64,000 nucleotides of DNA from a virus, in the IMG/VR virus record IMGVR_UViG_3300025030_000004, positions 102,653-166,652 of that record; one strand, written 5' to 3'. Under the pieces are notes generated by a model. The model did not search any database and was not told the origin of the DNA. It saw nothing but the letters and a program-made list of their open reading frames with translations. This document shows, in pieces, positions 58,408-64,000 of the stretch. The position numbers and the translations under genes are program-made. Positions within the stretch are counted from its first letter, which is position 1. Each line of letters opens with the position of its first letter.

Positions 58408-59661
58408 ATTTTAGAAAAAGCAGAGTTTAACGAAAAAGCATTATGTATTTTAGATTACTTATATATGGGTACAGATAGACGAGGAATAATTAGATTTACA
58501 ATTGAAAATATGATAAAGCAATGTAGATTCAAAGTAAGAACTGGACAAAATGAATCTGCATCAAAATTTAGAAAGATATTACATATGTTACAGCGACAAT
58601 CTATTATAAAAACAATAGATGAAGAAGATATTGTGTGTAGCCCGTTGATAGAAAGCTATAAACTTAAAGATTTAATTATATGTTCCTTAATGATTGACTT
58701 AAGTAACCAATATGTTGAACTAGACATGAAAGAGAAAGATAAAATATATAATTACACAGATGAAAAAGTAGATCATTTAAAACTTTTGTTATATTATTGT
58801 TATTTGAAATGTAGGATGTATAGAAGACCAAAAGATGATCAGATTGAAGTGTCAGGCGGTAAACCTGAAGTAGCCTATCCTGCATTTAAACAGATCAATG
58901 AGGACTTAGGAATTACAGATGATACTATTGATAAATACAATCAAGTTTTAGTTGCTTTGGATTTGATTAGGTATAAGTCGGCAGGTACTTGGTATTACAT
59001 AGATGATCCTAATAAAATAGTGAGGGAAAGTGTTAATTTTTACACTTTGTTTACAGATGAGGAAACAGCAGAACATAATTTAAAAGAGGGTATTAAATTC
59101 TATAAAAAGATGGATAGGAATTCTGATAAGATATTTACTGGAAGTAAAGAATATAAAAATAATAATAAAAAATTAAATGGTGAGTTAGGTTCTATTATCA
59201 AGAAAGAGAAATTAGGTACAGTTACAGAAAAAGATATTGCTAGGAAGAATGAAATATTGAGTTCAATAAATGCTAACGAAGAACAACATGGTATTCAGGC
59301 GATACTAGAAGCTAATCCTAATGAATTACTTTCTAGTATTTATGGCAGTTTCAATAGTGATAAGAAAGCCGATAAATATTATGAATTGGAAAACTCATTA
59401 GGACTTATTGGTGATGACGATGATTTGATTATTGATTATGATTATTATAAGTGGGTAATGATGAATTATGATAAGCAAGAACATATATATTATTTGAATT
59501 GCGTTAGCAAACATAAGAGAGGTATTCCCAAACCAAGAGGATTACAGAATAAGAAGCGTAAGGAAGATGAAGGAGAGGATGATAGTGATTTTATAAGAGA
59601 AATGGGATGGGATATGGAAACAGATGAATTAGATTTTAGTGAGTTTGAAGATATTAAGTAA
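58408..59661 (+). CDS. Winged-helix replication-like protein, probable AUU start
   Basis: Up to 417 aa. The frame is open 19 codons before the first ATG (58465), and an AAGGAG ends 8 nt before an ATT at 58408, giving ILEKAEFNEKALCILDYLY then MGTD. The first half looks wHTH-like, and a second wHTH lies near PAFKQINEDLGITDDTIDKYNQVLVALDLIRY. C-terminus acidic. Pattern resembles DnaD/initiator-type proteins. Confidence 0.65.
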   Translation: MLEKAEFNEKALCILDYLYMGTDRRGIIRFTIENMIKQCRFKVRTGQNESASKFRKILHMLQRQSIIKTIDEEDIVCSPLIESYKLKDLIICSLMIDLSNQYVELDMKEKDKIYNYTDEKVDHLKLLLYYCYLKCRMYRRPKDDQIEVSGGKPEVAYPAFKQINEDLGITDDTIDKYNQVLVALDLIRYKSAGTWYYIDDPNKIVRESVNFYTLFTDEETAEHNLKEGIKFYKKMDRNSDKIFTGSKEYKNNNKKLNGELGSIIKKEKLGTVTEKDIARKNEILSSINANEEQHGIQAILEANPNELLSSIYGSFNSDKKADKYYELENSLGLIGDDDDLIIDYDYYKWVMMNYDKQEHIYYLNCVSKHKRGIPKPRGLQNKKRKEDEGEDDSDFIREMGWDMETDELDFSEFEDIK

Positions 59662-59744
59662 GTAGATGCAAAATTTTTTAGTTAGGCAATAGAAATGGGA
59701 GGGGCGGTTAATTCCGTCCCTTCTAGAAAGGAGTTAGAAATAAA

Positions 59745-60149
59745 TTGAAAGAACATATTACAATAAAACAATTAAAAGAATTGACCATTGATCAATCAAT
59801 AAAACTAAAAAGCATGTGGTGTCCAAAAACGCATGATATTATTATGGTAAAAGATAAAACATTTACTTTTAATAAGTTGCATTTTAAAACAGATGTTATT
59901 TTAGATGATTATGATACTTTTAAAGGATTTTGTATGCCATTATTATCTATTGGTCAGTGTCTTGAAATATTGGAACAGCATTTTTCTTGTATATCAATTT
60001 GTATAATTTCCCAAGCGAAAGAGAAATTTTGTTTGCATTTATGGAAAGACGAATCAGATTTTGAGAATGAACCATTAATAATATCTAGAGAAAATAACAT
60101 TGATGCACTATGGGAAGGAGTTAAATTAGTTTTAAGAAATTATTTATAA
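59745..60149 (+). CDS. Hypothetical protein
   Basis: 134 aa from a TTG start (MKEHITIKQLKELTIDQ...), AAAGGAG 11 nt upstream. A helical start like that of 60822 (LTIDQKEELQSW). No family recognised. Confidence 0.55.
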   Translation: MKEHITIKQLKELTIDQSIKLKSMWCPKTHDIIMVKDKTFTFNKLHFKTDVILDDYDTFKGFCMPLLSIGQCLEILEQHFSCISICIISQAKEKFCLHLWKDESDFENEPLIISRENNIDALWEGVKLVLRNYL

Positions 60150-60164
60150 GGAGTGTATTAAAAA

Positions 60165-60800
60165 ATGTATGAAATTGTAGAGGTAAAATGGATTTCATAT
60201 CCCAAAAAGAGTAAAGTAAATTTATCTAAAGAAAGTGCAATATTAAAATTCACAAATGGTAGATCAGTTAAGTTTTATAGACCACATTTAGTAAAAGGAC
60301 TAACAAACGTTTCAATAGGGACAAAATTCCATCTTATTTATCGAGAGGATGGAGTAGGTGAATATGGCCAAGAATATGAAATGACAAAGGCAGTAAGCTT
60401 AAAAGATAAGGATTTGTCTAAGTTTATAAATACCTATAATCCGAATACCTTATTTATTGAGAATTATATACTACATGGATTAAGTATAAGTCCTTATGGA
60501 GATGAAGAATATTATAATTGGTTATGCGACTATGTATTAAAAATATCTAGAAGTAATGATGAAAGAATGCCGAAATTACTATATTCAGAGATAAGTAAAG
60601 ATCCACTTAAAAAGTCATATAAGGGATATAATTTTGAGGAGGTTAAAAGTTGTATATACGATAGAGTTGCCAATATTATTAAAGAAGATTTTGATATTGA
60701 GAAAGCATGGAACAATTTAATTGGTATAAATGCTGGAAGATATACGATGTTTAAAGGCAGAAGTATAGATAGTTATTTTCCGGGACATTGGACTGATTAA
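60165..60800 (+). CDS. Hypothetical protein
   Basis: 211 aa: beta-rich first third (VNLSKESAILKFTNGRSVKFYR), helical remainder. AAGGAG site. No family recognised. Confidence 0.55.
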   Translation: MYEIVEVKWISYPKKSKVNLSKESAILKFTNGRSVKFYRPHLVKGLTNVSIGTKFHLIYREDGVGEYGQEYEMTKAVSLKDKDLSKFINTYNPNTLFIENYILHGLSISPYGDEEYYNWLCDYVLKISRSNDERMPKLLYSEISKDPLKKSYKGYNFEEVKSCIYDRVANIIKEDFDIEKAWNNLIGINAGRYTMFKGRSIDSYFPGHWTD

Positions 60801-60821
60801 TATAAAGGAGGAGTTAAAATA

Positions 60822-61124
60822 ATGCAATATAAATTAGAAGATGTGAATATACAGGAAGAATACAATCAATTAACCATAGATCAAAAAGAGGAATTGCAAA
60901 GTTGGATAAAAGGAAGGTTTATACATTGTAAAACTATAAATAAGACTTATACTTCATATGGGTATAAGCATATTTTTGAAAACGACAGACACGGATTTTA
61001 TATTTCTAACGAACAATTCAAAGGTGCAATGTTGGAGGCAGGGTATATACCAAGGGATAAATTATCTAAGAACTGGAATTTTTACGTTAAGTTTTTTACT
61101 TTAGCAAATGATGATATGACTTGA
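60822..61124 (+). CDS. Hypothetical protein
   Basis: 100 aa (MQYKLEDVNIQEEYNQLTIDQ...), similar helical start to 59745. AAAGGAGG site. No family recognised. Confidence 0.55.
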   Translation: MQYKLEDVNIQEEYNQLTIDQKEELQSWIKGRFIHCKTINKTYTSYGYKHIFENDRHGFYISNEQFKGAMLEAGYIPRDKLSKNWNFYVKFFTLANDDMT

Positions 61125-61153
61125 TTAAAAGTAATAGAGGAGGATAAATAATA

Positions 61154-61468
61154 ATGCTTAAATTATATTACCGTCTAAAGATATGGAAACTTAAAAGAGA
61201 CTTAAAATTCTATGAGAAAATTACAGGCGAACAAAACATACATAAACAAAAAGAATTAAACCATTACATTAGAAAACTGGATAATTACAATCAATCACTG
61301 TATATTTACTGTCCTCTGTGTTGGAATGAATTAATAAGTAGTGATAGTTTTGTTAGTGATGAGGATGTAGTTACCTATAAATGTTCTAAGTGTTTATTGA
61401 TTTCTAGATGGGCTTTTGATAGTGCTCCAGTGCCGATTTTAATTAAGGATAAGAAAGGAGGAAAATAA
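61154..61468 (+). CDS. Zinc-ribbon protein with basic helix
   Basis: 104 aa: basic helical N-terminus (KIWKLKRDLKFYEK), then CPLCWNEL...YKCSKCLL ribbon. GGAGGA site. No family recognised. Confidence 0.6.
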   Translation: MLKLYYRLKIWKLKRDLKFYEKITGEQNIHKQKELNHYIRKLDNYNQSLYIYCPLCWNELISSDSFVSDEDVVTYKCSKCLLISRWAFDSAPVPILIKDKKGGK

Positions 61469-61471
61469 ACA

Positions 61472-61741
61472 ATGTTAGAATTCTATAAGATAAAAAGTCC
61501 TTTCGATGAACAATATAGTTCTGGATTAAGGCATGGGTATATTCATAAGTCCAAGAAGGGTAAAACATGGAACTCCATTGGTCATGTAAAAAGTCACTTA
61601 TCTATGGTGCAAAGAATGGATAGCAAAGCATTTGATTTGTTTTATGATACTTGGTTGGTTATAAAAATTACTGAAAACGGAATTGAAAACTTAGGGAAAG
61701 TTAGGGAATTTAGAGAAAAGAATGGATGTTGGATGGGATAA
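61472..61741 (+). CDS. Hypothetical protein
   Basis: 89 aa (MLEFYKIKSPFDEQYSSGL...), AAAGGAGG inside the previous gene end. Small beta protein with several Trp. No family recognised. Confidence 0.55.
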   Translation: MLEFYKIKSPFDEQYSSGLRHGYIHKSKKGKTWNSIGHVKSHLSMVQRMDSKAFDLFYDTWLVIKITENGIENLGKVREFREKNGCWMG

Positions 61742-61784
61742 CCCAATAAAAGGCATGTTTTAAGCTAATTGGAAAGGAGCAAAT

Positions 61785-62045
61785 ATGAAAAGTAATTGCC
61801 TATTAGGAGCGATAAAACAATATATAAAATATCCTACAAATACTATAATACATATGCGTGGTTCATGGTTAGAAGTATTCCAATGTAAATGGCCTCATTT
61901 CTACTGGTTAGATAAGAGAGATAATCATTATTACCATTTTTGTGCTAAGTATTCGGATGAACCATTTATAAATCAAATCTGGTTTCAGGGTGAGGTTAAA
62001 AGGTTTCTATGGCATGACAAAAGTATTAGAAAGGAGATATTATGA
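61785..62045 (+). CDS. Hypothetical protein
   Basis: 86 aa (MKSNCLLGAIKQYIKYPTN...), many Trp/His/Tyr residues. GAAAGGAGC site. No family recognised. Confidence 0.55.
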   Translation: MKSNCLLGAIKQYIKYPTNTIIHMRGSWLEVFQCKWPHFYWLDKRDNHYYHFCAKYSDEPFINQIWFQGEVKRFLWHDKSIRKEIL

Positions 62046-62118
62046 ATTTATAATAGTATAAACCCTTATTTTAAAGTATCTAATAAGCAAAATATAAAAT
62101 ATGGAAGAGGATAATATA

Positions 62119-63471
62119 TTGAAACCAATATTTGCAGAGGAAAAGATATTCCTTGAAAAACGATTAGAATTAGAACTACCTACGGATTGTTGGAGAGATG
62201 GATCTAAAATATATCTAGACCCAACATGTACAAAACCATTATATATTTTTAAGGTGGATAATAAATTAATTAAAATTACAAAAGACAACTCAGAATTATT
62301 TACAGAATATAAACAGAAACAATTGGCTGATTTAATTGAAATATATGATGATAAATTAAACCAACAGAAACAAAAATCAATTGATAAAACAGTTGAATAC
62401 ATGTTAGAACATCAAAATTATAGATATGTAATAAGTCATAGTGGAGGTAAAGATTCCACAATAACATATTATATTTGGTTAAAAACATTAAATATTCTCA
62501 AAGAAGATTATCCAGATATCTATAATAATCTTAATTGGGAAATAAACTTTTCTAATACTAGTAACGATACTGCCGATACATACAAATATATTAAAACATT
62601 ACCAAGGGATAAACTACGTATTCTCAATCCTCCTGTTGGATTCTATCAATGGATAATAAAAACTAAAAACTATTTCATTCCGTCTGCTATGGTTAGGAAT
62701 TGTTGCTCTACATATAAAGAAGGACAAATAAATAAGTATTACAACAAGAAAGAAAATATTATAATGGTGACTGGGGTAAGAAAATACGAATCAACAAAAA
62801 GAGCGAAATATGAATTTGTAATGGACTCTGAATTTAGAACGGAACTTCATGGAAAAGATAATTTAGCTAAACCTTGGATTACCTTAGCTCCAATAGTAGA
62901 ATGGAAAGATGAGGAAGTTTGGTTATATATTTTACGTGAACAATTAGAATATAATAATCAGTATAATGTAGGATTTAATAGGTGTGGATGTCTGATCTGC
63001 CCATACCAAAGTGATTATATAGACCTAATTATTGAAGAAAAATATCCAAAACAATGGATTAGATGGATTGAAATATTAAAAAAGAATTATGTCATTTGGC
63101 ATGTAAGAGAACATTTAAAATGGTCATTAGAGGAATGGATTAATGGTAAATGGAAACAAGGGACGAGTAAGGAATATGAATTAATTAATCTTTCTCTTAC
63201 AGAAGATAGAGTTAAACAATTAGCAAAATTAAAAGGTATATCGAAGATAATGGCTAAGAAGTATTGGAATAAAAAATGTGCTTGTGGGAAGAAATTAAAT
63301 CCTACGGAGATTGCAATGAATTATAAAACGTTTGGTAGGTTTGAAAATATAGACAATGATACTAGAGAGTTATTGTGTAAAAAGTGTTTCTGTGAGCAAG
63401 AGAGAATTACTAAGAAAGAGTATGCCGAACTTACATATAGATACTTAGATGAGGGATGCAATTTGTTTTAA
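62119..63471 (+). CDS. PP-loop PAPS reductase/DndC-like protein
   Basis: 450 aa from the TTG at 62119 (AGAGG 8 nt upstream; ATG at 62101 has no ribosome site). PP-loop SHSGGKDSTITYYI near residue 110, followed by NFSNTSNDTADT and a conserved Cys region CGCLICPYQ and basic C-terminus; CACGKKL...CKKCF suggests a zinc ribbon. The family includes PAPS reductase and the DNA-modifying DndC. In phages such proteins may modify nucleotides or counter host defence. Confidence 0.75.
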   Translation: MKPIFAEEKIFLEKRLELELPTDCWRDGSKIYLDPTCTKPLYIFKVDNKLIKITKDNSELFTEYKQKQLADLIEIYDDKLNQQKQKSIDKTVEYMLEHQNYRYVISHSGGKDSTITYYIWLKTLNILKEDYPDIYNNLNWEINFSNTSNDTADTYKYIKTLPRDKLRILNPPVGFYQWIIKTKNYFIPSAMVRNCCSTYKEGQINKYYNKKENIIMVTGVRKYESTKRAKYEFVMDSEFRTELHGKDNLAKPWITLAPIVEWKDEEVWLYILREQLEYNNQYNVGFNRCGCLICPYQSDYIDLIIEEKYPKQWIRWIEILKKNYVIWHVREHLKWSLEEWINGKWKQGTSKEYELINLSLTEDRVKQLAKLKGISKIMAKKYWNKKCACGKKLNPTEIAMNYKTFGRFENIDNDTRELLCKKCFCEQERITKKEYAELTYRYLDEGCNLF

Positions 63472-63528
63472 TACATATTTTAAATTTTATGGTATAATAA
63501 TTGGGTAAATTTAAAAGGAGTTGAGATA

Positions 63529-63726
63529 ATGAAAATATTTTTTGAATTAGAAACAATAGAAACACCAAATAATTGTTCAAAATGTCCAATAGGTTATTAT
63601 GAAACTAATGATGATGGAGAATATGTTTATTGTGTTTTATTATCATATATCAAAAATGAGCAAGTCGAAGGTGATTTTACGAAACGTAGAAAAGATTGCC
63701 CTTTGAAGTTCGAAGATGAGAAATAA
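63529..63726 (+). CDS. Small Cys-rich hypothetical protein
   Basis: 65 aa (MKIFFELETIETPNNCSKCP...), with CSKC and later Cys pairs. AAAGGAG site; TATAAT at about 63490 gives a likely promoter. No family recognised. Confidence 0.6.
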   Translation: MKIFFELETIETPNNCSKCPIGYYETNDDGEYVYCVLLSYIKNEQVEGDFTKRRKDCPLKFEDEK

Positions 63727-63735
63727 GTAAAATAG

Positions 63736-63779
63736 GAGTTATAAATTTCTTTTGTTAATTACGAGGAGATTTATAACTC
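63736..63779 (+). promoter_or_regulatory. 11-bp inverted repeat
   Basis: GAGTTATAAAT (63736-63746) pairs with ATTTATAACTC (63769-63779); another dyad TAACCTC/GAGGTTA follows near 63834-63865. No TATAACA in these. Confidence 0.55.
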
Positions 63780-63923
63780 TCAAATGAAATTCATAGTTTA
63801 TAGGGTACATAATGAACAATAAATAATTTTATTTAACCTCTTGTATTTGGTAGCAGGAGGTTATATAATTAATCAAACCCCACGAAATTATATTTTCAAT
63901 CTATTTTGAAAGGAATGATTTTT

Positions 63924-64000
63924 ATGTTTGAAAAAGATGAAGTGGTATGGTGTAGACCTAATTTAAGTGATGCACCGATTTGTGGTAAATATGTTGAGAA
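63924..64000 (+). CDS. Partial hypothetical protein at right edge
   Basis: Starts MFEKDEVVWCRPNLSDAPIC and runs off the window; GAAAGGAATG upstream. Visible part too short to classify. Confidence 0.5.
   Translation, partial: MFEKDEVVWCRPNLSDAPICGKYVE

Overview
The window looks like the middle of a large low-GC phage or prophage of a Gram-positive, probably Bacillaceae, host. It is AT-rich, has strong AAAGGAGG-type ribosome binding sites, consensus SigA-type promoters and many tiny ORFs. A structural/packaging cluster is followed by a ClpP-like protease, a Mre11-type phosphoesterase, a YonK-like protein, an HU protein and a single-chain RNA polymerase carrying the DxDGD motif. That order recalls the yon region of Bacillus phage SPbeta. 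The assignment comes from recognised families and gene order, not from a search.

Layout. Positions 1-30.5 kb are transcribed leftward. From right to left they hold a wHTH replication-initiator-like gene (29.2-30.2 kb), a DEAD/DEAH helicase (27.2-28.8), small genes including a truncated ParB-like ORF, the YonO-like RNA polymerase (22.1-24.7), a PIN-PhoH protein, HU, a YonK-like protein, the phosphoesterase, ClpP, a zinc-finger protein beside the large terminase, the portal, a CYTH-domain protein, a protease/scaffold-like protein, the major capsid protein and head-completion candidates. Five homing-endonuclease-like genes (two GIY-YIG, one HNH-like, two zinc-finger plus Vsr-like nuclease) interrupt this late cluster. 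Positions 30.5-32.3 kb are a divergent, gene-free region with five 22-bp iterons, three Spo0A-box matches on one helical face and a switch in strand composition; it is an origin or control-region candidate. Positions 32.3-64 kb are transcribed rightward and consist mostly of small accessory genes: an ADP-ribosyltransferase-like protein, DUF932, a ribbon-helix-helix regulator with twin promoters, a DUF262 protein, an XRE HTH plus MazF-like pair, a Lar-like anti-restriction protein, an exported peptide next to a tyrosine recombinase, a wHTH protein that may start at AUU, and a PAPS-reductase-like PP-loop protein.

The most unusual feature lies in the rightward arm. Between about 35.7 and 51.35 kb the heptamer TATAACA occurs about 37 times on the + strand (hand count), in genes in different reading frames and between genes, against one copy on the other strand. 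I saw none on the + strand in the flanking rightward segments. In the intergenic gaps the motif repeatedly sits in the loop of an inverted repeat. The arms of these repeats have unrelated sequences but stay complementary, sometimes through G-U pairs. This suggests a dispersed, strand-oriented regulatory element acting on RNA or DNA. Before this zone (32.3-35 kb) genes sit in conventional promoter-gene-terminator cassettes. In and after it they form closely spaced rightward runs.

How it may work together: the leftward cluster looks late (packaging, head) with its own polymerase. The rightward arm looks early/accessory (host takeover, regulation, replication). The divergent region would hold switching and replication signals. 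No tRNA, CRISPR array, DNA polymerase or lysis gene was recognised.
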